In this document: piece after piece, positions 51,282-59,577 of the stretch
Position numbering within the stretch: the stretch's first letter is position 1
Layout: each line of letters opens with the position of its first letter
DNA from: Oceanococcus sp964629015
GTDB lineage: Bacteria; Pseudomonadota; Gammaproteobacteria; Nevskiales; Oceanococcaceae
Length of the DNA stretch: 64,000 nt
NCBI GenBank assembly: GCA_964629015.1
Contig: CAZVMN010000004.1
Coordinates: 124,001 to 188,000, forward strand
Direction: 5' to 3'
Program-made: the position numbers and the translations under genes
The notes under the pieces: model-generated
Databases searched by the model: none
What the model was told of the DNA's origin: nothing
Seen by the model: the letters and a program-made list of their open reading frames with translations, nothing else

Positions 51282-53003
51282 ATGACCATGACCGCACAGC
51301 GCCAAAACCAGACCGAACCCACTCATTTCGCTCCGGTTTTTGCGCTGATTTATCGCGGTATCTCAGAGGACGCTGACCAGGATCGTATCGTCGAGTTGCT
51401 GGCCCGCTTATTGCGCCTGTCTGCGACAGAGACGCAAAACGCCCTCAAGCACCCCCCCCTAAAGCTGGCGGACTATGCGGACCGCGAACGCTTGCGCAAA
51501 CATCAAATGGGACTGGCTCGACTGGGATGCATCACCAGTATCGAAGAATGCTGGTCTTACGGCGACTGGTCCGTTGATAGCTCACTCAAGGAGCTGTATG
51601 CGGTCGCCCACGACGACGTTGAACCCCGTGTCTTTGGTTTGATTCGCGTTCGCCCTGCCCCCGGGCATGCCGCCCTTAGCCTCAGCGCCGCCTCGCTGAA
51701 ACACGCGGTGCCTCACATCCTGAATCACGAAGATGTGTTGCTGGAAACGTCTCCCAAAACGGCTGCAAGTCTGCGCGAGGACATACAGCGTCTGAGCAAA
51801 TCATTTGCACGACCGGGGGCGGTGATTCAGACAGCGCTGTGCCTGTATCCACAAGATGCAATCAACCTCAGCGAAATGCTGGACACGTTGCAGCGTCGCC
51901 TCGATGCCAGCCCCACCGCAGCGCCCTCAAATTCTGCGCTGCCTCCTTTGCAAAGACCCTTCTCAGGTCGTCAATGGCCGCTGATGCTCCACGCAGGTAG
52001 TCAGGCTTTGGCCGATTTAGCGACGCTGCCACTGCCGCAGCGCTGCGACATTCTCAATCACTGGCCAGTGCTGTGCGACGCTCAAACCGAACCGCATACC
52101 AGCGATGCGTCCAGCGCGCTGCGCACTTGGCAACGTGGCATCGATACCCGCCAACGCGGCCTGGAACAACTCCGTCAGCATTGCGAGCATCTCGACAGAC
52201 TGCCGACTCTGCCCGCTGTCGCGCTCCAGGTCTATCGTCTGACCATGGATGCTAACAGCAGCGTGGAAGAACTCTCGCAGTTGGTCGAACAAGACTTGAG
52301 CCTCAGCACCCGGATTCTCGCGATGGTCAATTCCAGCTGGTTTGGCTTGCGTGCGCGCGTCGATTCCATCGCCCATGCTCTGGTTGTCATCGGGCGGCAG
52401 GAGCTTGCTCATCTGGCGCTGATGATCAGCAGTGAAAAAGTCTTCCGCGGGCTGAGTGGAGAAGCCGCACAAAACCTTTGGCGACATTCCTCACGCGTAG
52501 CCGACATCGCCCGCGTGCTTGGGCAACGCGTCAATCATCCGGAACCGTCAACATTGTTTACCGGCGCTTTGCTGCACGACGTCGGAAAAATCGTGCTGCT
52601 GAGCTTTGAGAGCGCCAAAGTCCCCTTGCTGCAGGCACAGGCGAGCGAGCTTGGCTTACCCATGTTTGAACTGGAACGCGAAACCTGGGAACACGACCAC
52701 GCCAGCCTCGGCGCGGCCCTGCTCTCCCACTGGGGTCTACCCAAGAGCTTGTGCGCCAGCGTGGCGGAACATCATGGCCCTCGCCCGGGCAACGGCCAGA
52801 TCAGCCGCGATGCGGCACTGATCGCATTGGCCGACGATCTGGCTCACCGTCTGGATGGCAGCGAGCCATGGAGTGACAACACGCGCCTGCGCCGCGCCCA
52901 GATCGACGCGCTAACGCCGATGTTGGGCACGCTGAATAACGAAACGCTGGCGTTGCTGGCCGATGATCTACGCGAAGAGTTACGCGAACCCGTCAGCGCG
53001 TAA
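51282..53003 (+). CDS. HDOD-domain signalling protein
   Basis: About 573 residues from ATG 51282 (ATG 51288 also possible; no clear ribosome site). The N-terminal half (to about residue 300) is not recognised. It includes a helical ERLRKHQMGLARLGC region and a Ser/Pro-rich stretch. The C-terminal HDOD domain begins near LDRLPTLPAVALQVYRLT and keeps an HDVGK motif plus HD-like histidines (AEHHGP). HDOD proteins act in signalling, motility and c-di-GMP networks, usually without phosphodiesterase activity. The 3' end overlaps the convergent dehydrogenase by 24 bp. Confidence 0.85.
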   Translation: MTMTAQRQNQTEPTHFAPVFALIYRGISEDADQDRIVELLARLLRLSATETQNALKHPPLKLADYADRERLRKHQMGLARLGCITSIEECWSYGDWSVDSSLKELYAVAHDDVEPRVFGLIRVRPAPGHAALSLSAASLKHAVPHILNHEDVLLETSPKTAASLREDIQRLSKSFARPGAVIQTALCLYPQDAINLSEMLDTLQRRLDASPTAAPSNSALPPLQRPFSGRQWPLMLHAGSQALADLATLPLPQRCDILNHWPVLCDAQTEPHTSDASSALRTWQRGIDTRQRGLEQLRQHCEHLDRLPTLPAVALQVYRLTMDANSSVEELSQLVEQDLSLSTRILAMVNSSWFGLRARVDSIAHALVVIGRQELAHLALMISSEKVFRGLSGEAAQNLWRHSSRVADIARVLGQRVNHPEPSTLFTGALLHDVGKIVLLSFESAKVPLLQAQASELGLPMFELERETWEHDHASLGAALLSHWGLPKSLCASVAEHHGPRPGNGQISRDAALIALADDLAHRLDGSEPWSDNTRLRRAQIDALTPMLGTLNNETLALLADDLREELREPVSA

Positions 53004-54002
53004 CACCACGCGATAGCGCGCTTTGCCATCGCGCAGATGGCTGATCGCATCGTTGACGTCGCTCATTGCGAATTCTTCGACCCACGGGCGTATCTTGTGC
53101 CGTGCCGCGAAACTGAGCATGTCGGAGACCACCTTGGGGCGTGCCATTGGTGAACCGGAAATCGCTTTTTGCCCGCCGATCAGGCCAAACGCTGGGACTT
53201 TGACCGGTTCCAAAACCGCCCCGACAAAATGCAAACGCCCGCGCGGCGCCAAAGCCTGCAGATAGCCCATCCAATTGAGCGGTACATTGACGGTGACCAG
53301 CACAAAGTCATAGCGCCCGGCTTCGGCTTTGAGAGCAGCGTCATCGCGACTGCTCACAACACGGTGCGCGCCCAATTCGCGTGCTTCCTGGGCTTTGGAT
53401 TCGCTGGAGCTAAAGGCCGTGACCTCACATCCCCAGGCGCGCAAAAACTGCACAGCCAAATGACCCAGTCCGCCAATACCGACCACCGCCACCCGATCGG
53501 TGGGTTTGACCCCAAACTCCACAATCGGACTGAACACCGTGGCTCCACCGCAAAACAGCGGGCCGGCAGACGCCGCATCCAAATCGTCCGGCAGCGGCTC
53601 AGCCCACAGCCAATGCGCACGTATCCGTTCGGCAAAGCCGCCTGCGCGCCCAACGATCGTGGGTTGGTTGCTACGGCACAGGTGCTGGTCGCCGCCAACG
53701 CAGCTGTGACAATGATTGCAACTGGCCACAAACCAACCAATGCCAACCCGATCACCGGGCTTCAAGCGATGCACGGCTTCACCACAGGCGACCACGCGCC
53801 CAATGATTTCATGCCCGGGCACCAGTGGAAAACGACTGTTGCCCCATTCATTGTCGAGCATCGACAAGTCGGAGTGACACACACCACAGTACTCGACGGC
53901 CACCTCAACCCATTCTGCCTCCAGCGGCCCCAACTCAAATTCATGGGGTTGCAGCGGCGCTCCAGCGGCCGGTGCGGCCCAGGCTTTCACCATCGTCGTC
54001 AT
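52980..54002 (-). CDS. Zinc-dependent alcohol dehydrogenase (YahK/cinnamyl-alcohol type)
   Basis: 340-residue medium-chain dehydrogenase that probably reduces aldehydes with NADPH. Catalytic zinc ligands in CGVCHSD and PGHEIIG. The structural-zinc cysteine pattern is CNHCHSC then C in DQHLCRS. Cofactor loop GIGGLGHLAVQFLRA, with SSSES following the second strand, a pattern seen in NADP-using CAD-type enzymes. Full-length family member. Divergent from aacS. Confidence 0.92.
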   Translation of the reverse strand: MTTMVKAWAAPAAGAPLQPHEFELGPLEAEWVEVAVEYCGVCHSDLSMLDNEWGNSRFPLVPGHEIIGRVVACGEAVHRLKPGDRVGIGWFVASCNHCHSCVGGDQHLCRSNQPTIVGRAGGFAERIRAHWLWAEPLPDDLDAASAGPLFCGGATVFSPIVEFGVKPTDRVAVVGIGGLGHLAVQFLRAWGCEVTAFSSSESKAQEARELGAHRVVSSRDDAALKAEAGRYDFVLVTVNVPLNWMGYLQALAPRGRLHFVGAVLEPVKVPAFGLIGGQKAISGSPMARPKVVSDMLSFAARHKIRPWVEEFAMSDVNDAISHLRDGKARYRVVLRADGFA

Positions 54003-54048
54003 GTTTCACTCTCCTTCGTTGGCCTGCGATCGTCTCCAATCTTCTCGT

Positions 54049-54076
54049 TTGCATCAAGCCAGCGCTTGCTTACTAT
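54049..54076 (+). promoter_or_regulatory. Candidate promoter of the acetoacetyl-CoA synthetase gene
   Basis: TTGCAT (54049-54054), 16 bp, TACTAT (54071-54076) lies about 34 bp upstream of the start. A reasonable sigma-70 match, not verified. Confidence 0.5.
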
Positions 54077-54109
54077 GGCGCCCCACACACAAAACCCTAC
54101 GAGAGACGC

Positions 54110-56041
54110 ATGACCGAGCCGCTGTGGACCCCCGATGACAATCGCATCGAAGAGGCTGCGCTCAGCGCCTTTTGCGCACGATTCCAATCCTCACATCCGC
54201 AGCTGGCGACACGTGACTACAGCCAAGTGCATCGCTGGTCGGTTGAGCAGGCCGACGCATTCTGGTCCGCAGTCTGGGAATTCTGCGAGGTCATCGGCGA
54301 TCGCGACGGTCCGGTGCGCGCGGGTGAAGGCATGCCCGGCACCCAGTTTTTCCCTCAGGCGCGCCTGAATTTTGCCGAGAACCTGCTGCAGCGCGGGGAT
54401 GATCATGCGATCGCGGTGCGCTTTCTGGGCGAGGATGGCGAGCGCGTCAGCGTGACCCGCGGCGAATTGCGCCGCAAAGTGGCCAGTTTGGCTGATCACC
54501 TGCGCCAGAGCGGCTTGCAGCCCGGCGAGCGCGTCGCAGCCATGATGCCGAATCGCCCGGAAACTTTGATCGCCATGCTGGCCACCACAAGCCTGGGCGC
54601 AGTGTGGTCTTCTTGCTCACCGGATTTCGGTCTTGGTGGCGTCCTTGACCGTTTTGGCCAGATCGAGCCCAGCGTGCTGATCACATGCGCGGGTTATGTC
54701 TACGGCGGCAAAAGCTTCGACACCCGCGAAAAATCTCAGCAGATCCTCGATCAACTGCCCAGCGTGCGCAGCGCGATCATGCTCGGCAATGATGTTCCAG
54801 CAGCCTTCCAGCCCTGGTCCGCCTTCATGGATCGCCAGGATGAGCCGCTCTACTTCCGACGCATGGCTTTCAATGCACCGCTCTATATTCTCTACTCCAG
54901 CGGCACCACTGGTGCGCCAAAATGCATCGTCCACGGCATTGGCGGCACCCTGTTGCAACATCTCAAGGAACACCGCCTGCAAGCGGACATTCGCCCTGGC
55001 GACAGCGTGTTCTATTACTCGACCTGTGGCTGGATGATGTGGAACTGGCTGGTCTCCGCACTCGCCAGCGAGGCTTGCGTGCTGCTGTTCGACGGCTCTC
55101 CATTTGAGCCCTCACCCAGCGCCTTGTTCGACTACATGGAGGAGACCAACGCCAGCTTCTTCGGCGTCTCAGCCAAGTACATTGACGCCTTGAAGGTCCG
55201 CGGGTTGAGCCCTCGAGAAACCCACAAGCTCGATCATCTGCGTGCCCTGGCCTCCACCGGCTCGCCGCTGGTTCCGGAATCGTTCGACTACATCTACCGT
55301 GACATCAAATCGGATATCGCAGTGCAATCCATTTCCGGCGGCACCGACATCGTGTCCTGCTTCGTGCTGGGCAATCCCTGGTCTGCGGTTTACAGCGGGC
55401 AGATTCAAGGCCCAGGACTGGGTATGGACGTGGATGTCTGCGATGACCAAGGACGCAGCGCTGCAGCCGGCGTCAAGGGCGATTTGATCTGTCGCTCACC
55501 GTTCCCGTCCATGCCGATCGGATTCTGGAACGATGAAGACGGCAGCCGCTACCGCGGCGCCTATTTCGACACCTTCCCCGGCATCTGGCACCACGGTGAT
55601 TTCGCGGAGAAGACCGCCGAGGGCGGCCTCATCATCCACGGCCGTTCGGATGCCACGCTGAATCCTGGCGGCGTGCGCATCGGCACCGCCGAAATCTACC
55701 GTCAGGTCGAGCAGATCCCGGCGGTGATCGAGTCGCTGGCGATCGGTCAGAACTGGCGCGACGATGTGCGCGTGGTGCTGTTCGTGGTCCTCGCGGATGG
55801 CGTATCGCTCAGCGAAGAACTTGAAGCGGACATTCGTCAGCGGATTCGCAGCGGCGCCAGTCCACGACATGTCCCGGCGCGGATTGTGGCCGTGGCCGAT
55901 CTGCCACGCACGCGATCCGGCAAGCTCGCCGAACTCGCCGTTCGCGCCGTGATTCAAGGTGACACGGTGAAAAATCTCAACGCGCTGGCCAACCCCGACA
56001 GTCTGGAGGCCTTCCGCAACATACCCAGCCTACAAAGGTAA
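54110..56041 (+). CDS. Acetoacetyl-CoA synthetase
   Basis: 643-residue acyl-adenylate synthetase that activates acetoacetate with CoA and ATP, used for ketone-body or PHB breakdown products. The P-loop is YSSGTTGAPKCIVHG (about residues 261-275). SCSPDFGLGGVLDRFGQIEP and the YYSTCGWMMWNWLVSAL block are typical of acetoacetate-CoA ligases. The C-terminal catalytic lysine lies in RTRSGKLAELAVR. ATG 54110; upstream open frame overlaps the dehydrogenase antisense. Fits a PHA-using cell with phaR. Confidence 0.93.
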   Translation: MTEPLWTPDDNRIEEAALSAFCARFQSSHPQLATRDYSQVHRWSVEQADAFWSAVWEFCEVIGDRDGPVRAGEGMPGTQFFPQARLNFAENLLQRGDDHAIAVRFLGEDGERVSVTRGELRRKVASLADHLRQSGLQPGERVAAMMPNRPETLIAMLATTSLGAVWSSCSPDFGLGGVLDRFGQIEPSVLITCAGYVYGGKSFDTREKSQQILDQLPSVRSAIMLGNDVPAAFQPWSAFMDRQDEPLYFRRMAFNAPLYILYSSGTTGAPKCIVHGIGGTLLQHLKEHRLQADIRPGDSVFYYSTCGWMMWNWLVSALASEACVLLFDGSPFEPSPSALFDYMEETNASFFGVSAKYIDALKVRGLSPRETHKLDHLRALASTGSPLVPESFDYIYRDIKSDIAVQSISGGTDIVSCFVLGNPWSAVYSGQIQGPGLGMDVDVCDDQGRSAAAGVKGDLICRSPFPSMPIGFWNDEDGSRYRGAYFDTFPGIWHHGDFAEKTAEGGLIIHGRSDATLNPGGVRIGTAEIYRQVEQIPAVIESLAIGQNWRDDVRVVLFVVLADGVSLSEELEADIRQRIRSGASPRHVPARIVAVADLPRTRSGKLAELAVRAVIQGDTVKNLNALANPDSLEAFRNIPSLQR

Positions 56042-56110
56042 TAACTATTACCTTCTTGGTTTGAGTTCAAACTGTGCTTGAATATGGCTCCGTATCGCTG
56101 ATGGAACAGC

Positions 56111-57250
56111 ATGAAGAGCCCTTATTACACACCAGAACACGATGCCTTCCGCGAGCAAGTTCGTCGCTTTGTGGAAAGCGAGATTACACCTCAGATTCAA
56201 GCCTGGGAGGATGACGGCAAAATCCCCCGCGCGCTGTACAAACGCTGCGCGGAGCTGGGTTTGCTGGGCGTGGGCTACCCCGAAGCCTATGGCGGCACGC
56301 CGGTCGATGACGGCTTCTACCCGATGATCTTTGTCCAGGAGCTGTGCCGCAGCGGTTCTGGTGGCATCGTTGCGGCCTTGGGCAGCCTCGGAATTGGGCT
56401 GCCACCCATTCTCGCCCTGGGCTCCGAGGATCTGAAAAAACGCATCGTGCCGTCGGTCCTGGCCGGCGATGAGGTCGCCGCTTTGGCCATCACCGAGCCG
56501 GGTGGTGGCTCGGATGTGGCCAACCTGACATGCCGCGCCGAACGTGATGGTGACCACTATGTGGTCAGCGGGAGCAAAACCTTTATCACCCAGGGCATGC
56601 AGGCGGATTGGTTCACGGTGGCCGTGCGTACCGGCGGCCCGGGTATCAGCGGCATATCACTGCTGGCGATGCATGCCCAAACACCGGGTTTTTCCCGCAC
56701 CCCACTGCGCAAAATGGGCTGGCATTGCTCAGACACCGCAACGCTGTATTTCGACCAATGCCGCGTTCCAGCCAACCAGCTGATCGGTCCAGAAAACCAA
56801 GGTTTTCTTGGCATCATGCGCAACTTCAACAACGAGCGCCTGGCTCTGGCAGCACAGGCCTGTGGTTTGGCCGCTGTCTGCATCGAAGAATCGCGTCGCT
56901 ATGCACAAGAGCGCAAAACCTTTGGCAAGCCGCTGAGCAAGCATCAGGTCATCCGCCACAAGCTGGTTGAGATGCAGGGACGCTACATCGCCGCCCAAGC
57001 TCTGTTGGAACAACTGATCTGGCGAGTGGACCACGGCGACGTGCCGATTGCTGAGCTGTGCATGCTCAAGAACTTTGCCACCAGCATGCTGGAATACGTC
57101 GCCGGTGAAGCCGTGCAGATCCATGGCGGCGCTGGTTTCATGCATGGCAGCGCCGTGGAGCGTATTTTCCGCGAGACCAAAGTGCTCTCGATCGGCGGCG
57201 GTGCGAGCGAGGTCATGGCTGATCTGGCGGCGCGTCAAATGGGCTTGTAA
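56111..57250 (+). CDS. Acyl-CoA dehydrogenase
   Basis: 379-residue FAD flavoprotein of the acyl-CoA dehydrogenase family. ITEPGGGSDVANL and the SGSKTFITQG strand are seen, with the helix NNERLALAAQACG and QIHGGAGFMHGSAVERIFRE near the end. The MCAD-type catalytic glutamate is replaced (SIGGGASEV in place of the YEGTS-like loop). E242 in NNERL occupies the isovaleryl/long-chain position, so the base is probably E242. Substrate unknown; branched or long chain possible. Follows the synthetase by 69 bp on the same strand. Confidence 0.93.
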   Translation: MKSPYYTPEHDAFREQVRRFVESEITPQIQAWEDDGKIPRALYKRCAELGLLGVGYPEAYGGTPVDDGFYPMIFVQELCRSGSGGIVAALGSLGIGLPPILALGSEDLKKRIVPSVLAGDEVAALAITEPGGGSDVANLTCRAERDGDHYVVSGSKTFITQGMQADWFTVAVRTGGPGISGISLLAMHAQTPGFSRTPLRKMGWHCSDTATLYFDQCRVPANQLIGPENQGFLGIMRNFNNERLALAAQACGLAAVCIEESRRYAQERKTFGKPLSKHQVIRHKLVEMQGRYIAAQALLEQLIWRVDHGDVPIAELCMLKNFATSMLEYVAGEAVQIHGGAGFMHGSAVERIFRETKVLSIGGGASEVMADLAARQMGL

Positions 57251-57257
57251 GCCCCAC

Positions 57258-57289
57258 AAAAAAGCCCGCCAGTGCATCTGGCGGGCTTT
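57258..57289. terminator. Bidirectional terminator between convergent genes
   Basis: GCCCGCCAG-TGCAT-CTGGCGGGC, a perfect 9-bp stem, with AAAAAA before it and TTT after it. Strong for the leftward lipoprotein gene (six U), weaker for the acyl-CoA dehydrogenase gene. Confidence 0.9.
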
Positions 57290-57313
57290 GACAGTGTCGC
57301 CTGAGCTTGCGGC

Positions 57314-58369
57314 TTAGCCGATGCGCTCCCAGGTGTAATCAAACGCTGCTGTGAAATCCATCGGGAATGAGCCCTGTCCTTCGATGGTGCAGGTCCCGTT
57401 AATGGAGAAGGCGTAACTCACCACCGCCTTGGTACCAACTTCGCCACTGCCGGTCGTGGTGTAGGTGAATTCACTGACGTTGATGTTGCCATCGAAACCA
57501 CCGGTGCAGGCCTGCTGAAAACCTTCGGTATAAGCTTCCGACAAATCGCCCGCGTAGACCTGACCACTGCTCTCGCCGAGCGGAACCTGATCGGTGGAAA
57601 TATCGATTGTTTCGTTGATCGATTGCCCATTCACCGTGCCACTGATGATCAATCGCCAGGTCGAGCCATCCGGAACGGTGAACTCACCATTACCCCCGTC
57701 TGCCGGGGGATTGAAGGTGATGATGGTAGTCGAGCCATCGGCATATTCGATCTGGCAAGAGTAGCTGTCATCAACGGTGGCGCAATTGACCACCTCCTCA
57801 ACCTGATCCAGCACCGCATCAAAACCCTGATGATCGGCGCTGAATGAGGAGGTGAAAAAGTTGAAGCTGCCATCAACCCCGGCATCACTGTACAACGCAG
57901 CGAACTGTTCGTTGATCGTGTCGATCGCGCTGCTGATGCTGTTGGCGCCGAGCTGACCGTTAACCCAACTATCGAACAGCGCAGCCAGGTCATCCTGCTC
58001 GGCAGCCAGGCGCAGGGCCAAATCCGTCAGATCGTGGATATTGGCAACGCCATCTCCGTCCTCGTCATAGGAGAACAACTGCGTCTCCCCCAAAACCGCG
58101 CGGAAGATCAAAGGCGCCGTCAGATGGGTCACGTCAGCATCAAACAGGCCATCAGCATCTGTGGTGGCCATCGCTTCCTGACCATTGGCGCCTTTGATCA
58201 AAACATCGGCGCCTTCAAGCGGCGCGCCGGTGGCAACAACACCACTGACGTAGCGCTGCTGTGGCTCGCCAGCACCGCTACTGCCACCGCAACCGACCAT
58301 AAACGCGGACGCCACGATCACGCCGAGCAGCGCACTGTGGCCCGGAGAAAACTGCAACTTCACCATCAT
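57314..58369 (-). CDS. Predicted lipoprotein with N-terminal carboxypeptidase-regulatory-like domain
   Basis: 351-residue precursor with a lipoprotein signal (GVIVASAFMVGC, Cys about 27) and a Gly/Ser linker. A beta-rich segment follows (YVSGVVATGAPLEGADVLIK, ATTDADGLFDADV) resembling carboxypeptidase regulatory-like folds. There is also an acidic DEDGDGVANIHDL stretch that could bind calcium. The remaining 200 residues are Thr/Ser/Gly-rich and not recognised. GAGG ribosome site upstream. It shares an upstream C/G-tract inverted repeat with the next lipoprotein gene. Confidence 0.8.
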   Translation of the reverse strand: MMVKLQFSPGHSALLGVIVASAFMVGCGGSSGAGEPQQRYVSGVVATGAPLEGADVLIKGANGQEAMATTDADGLFDADVTHLTAPLIFRAVLGETQLFSYDEDGDGVANIHDLTDLALRLAAEQDDLAALFDSWVNGQLGANSISSAIDTINEQFAALYSDAGVDGSFNFFTSSFSADHQGFDAVLDQVEEVVNCATVDDSYSCQIEYADGSTTIITFNPPADGGNGEFTVPDGSTWRLIISGTVNGQSINETIDISTDQVPLGESSGQVYAGDLSEAYTEGFQQACTGGFDGNINVSEFTYTTTGSGEVGTKAVVSYAFSINGTCTIEGQGSFPMDFTAAFDYTWERIG

Positions 58370-58420
58370 AAATCCCTCCTCGAAAGATGGTCTTAAGCGT
58401 GATCAAGAGCAGGCTTTTGG

Positions 58421-58441
58421 GATACCCCCGAAACACGGGGG
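58421..58441 (-). promoter_or_regulatory. CCCCC-N7-GGGGGTATC inverted repeat upstream of lipoprotein gene 1
   Basis: Minus-strand CCCCC-GTGTTTC-GGGGG-TATC lies about 52 bp before the lipoprotein start. The same arrangement precedes the neighbouring lipoprotein gene (59549-59568), suggesting one regulator for both. Confidence 0.6.
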
Positions 58442-58459
58442 ATTGCGCTTGTGTCGGGC

Positions 58460-58491
58460 AAAAAAAAAGCGCCCGCGTTGATCGCGGGCGC
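58460..58491 (-). terminator. Strong intrinsic terminator after lipoprotein gene 2
   Basis: A perfect 9-bp stem GCGCCCGCG-ATCAA-CGCGGGCGC on the minus strand followed by nine T. It lies 28 bp past the stop. A four-T run on the other side gives weak plus-strand activity. Confidence 0.93.
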
Positions 58492-58519
58492 TTTTCTAGC
58501 TAGTGATTTTATTTTCTGC

Positions 58520-59476
58520 CTAGGGCACGGGGTCGCCGTTGACTTCACCCTCGGTCAGCTGATCACGTGAGCCATCCGAATTCAGCTGCTGAATCAGCAA
58601 ACCGCTCGCGGTATCTATCCAGGTTTCGATCGATTCTGGTGCAGCTCCACCAATGCTGCGCTCTTCCTTAAAGTGGCAGGTCTGGAACGAACCACCAGGC
58701 ACCGTGATGGTTTTAATGCCGATGAAGGTACGCGTCAGCTCGACCTGCTGCGACATATTGAATAAGGACGAGTCGATGTCCTGCTGGTAGTTCTGCGAGT
58801 AGGACTCGCCAGGCTGCATGTCGAAGCGCAGTTCGTAAGATGGGTCAAAGGTGATGGTGACATCCACCGGCGATGATGTTTGCGTACCCAACACCTCGAT
58901 AAGCTTGGCGCTCTCGTTCATGTTCTGGTACGTGTCAGTCGTCGATGGCGAACCATTCAACGTTGTCATGCTCGCGACCGTTTTGATCGCTGACTGGCCG
59001 TTAAAGGTCCCCGTTGTCACGCTACGATCGTCCGTCACCGTCACATTGTCGGTATCTCGCTTGAGCGTCCAGCTGTAACTGCTGCCCGGGGTCAAAAGAA
59101 CCGGGTTGAAGCACGCCTTGGCATCACCCGTCGCCGGGCTCGGCGTCGGTGTGGCACTTGGCGTTGGCGTGGCGCTGGCGCTCGGTGTCGGCGTGGGTGC
59201 TGTTGACGGCGTCGGTGTTGGGCTGCTGGTCACCACAGGACCACCCGGTGTCGCACTCGGCGTTGGTGTTGCACTTGGCGATGTTGTCGGCGCGGGTGTC
59301 GCGGTCGCACCCGGCGTTGCCGTGGGTGCTGCGGAAGCCGTGGGGCTTGGCGTCGACGTTGCCATCGGTGACGGCGTCGGGTTGCTGGTTGTGTCGGTGA
59401 TGATCAGATTGTCATCTTCAAATATGCAGCCGCTGAACATCGTTGTGACCAGCAGCGCGCCCATCAGTTTCTTCAT
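58520..59476 (-). CDS. Predicted lipoprotein with Pro/Thr/Ser/Ala repeat linker
   Basis: 318 residues from ATG 59476, with a lipoprotein signal (KKLMGALLVTTMFSGC, Cys 17). Residues 31-117 form a low-complexity linker of P-T-P-S-A repeats. The globular C-terminal domain (about 120-318) has a beta-rich pattern (YSWTLKRDTDNVTVTDDRS, ETWIDTASGLLIQQL). Two cysteines (ACFNP, QTCHF) may form a disulfide. Probably displayed from the outer membrane on a stalk. Function unknown. Confidence 0.82.
   Translation of the reverse strand: MKKLMGALLVTTMFSGCIFEDDNLIITDTTSNPTPSPMATSTPSPTASAAPTATPGATATPAPTTSPSATPTPSATPGGPVVTSSPTPTPSTAPTPTPSASATPTPSATPTPSPATGDAKACFNPVLLTPGSSYSWTLKRDTDNVTVTDDRSVTTGTFNGQSAIKTVASMTTLNGSPSTTDTYQNMNESAKLIEVLGTQTSSPVDVTITFDPSYELRFDMQPGESYSQNYQQDIDSSLFNMSQQVELTRTFIGIKTITVPGGSFQTCHFKEERSIGGAAPESIETWIDTASGLLIQQLNSDGSRDQLTEGEVNGDPVP
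59126..59386 (-). repeat. Degenerate tandem repeat encoding the Pro/Thr/Ser/Ala linker
   Basis: An about 260-bp low-complexity stretch, on the plus strand made of GGCGTTGGCGT/GGTGTCGGC-type units of 6 to 12 bp. It encodes residues 31-117 of the lipoprotein. The repeat keeps frame and is a candidate for length variation between strains. Confidence 0.8.
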
Positions 59477-59548
59477 GAAAGCCCCCAAAATCCGGATAAA
59501 ACAGAGAATTCTCCAACACGACAACTATTCCCTGAGGAGGGCTGGGGC

Positions 59549-59568
59549 GATACCCCAAGTTTGGGGGG
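59549..59568 (-). promoter_or_regulatory. CCCCCC-N6-GGGGTATC inverted repeat upstream of lipoprotein gene 2
   Basis: Minus-strand CCCCCC-AAACTT-GGGG-TATC lies 73 bp before the lipoprotein start and 9 bp after the lptG stop. A possible promoter, TTGTCG-17 bp-TTTTAT, lies between it and the gene. It matches the element at 58421-58441. Confidence 0.6.
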
Positions 59569-59577
59569 TGGTCGGCC

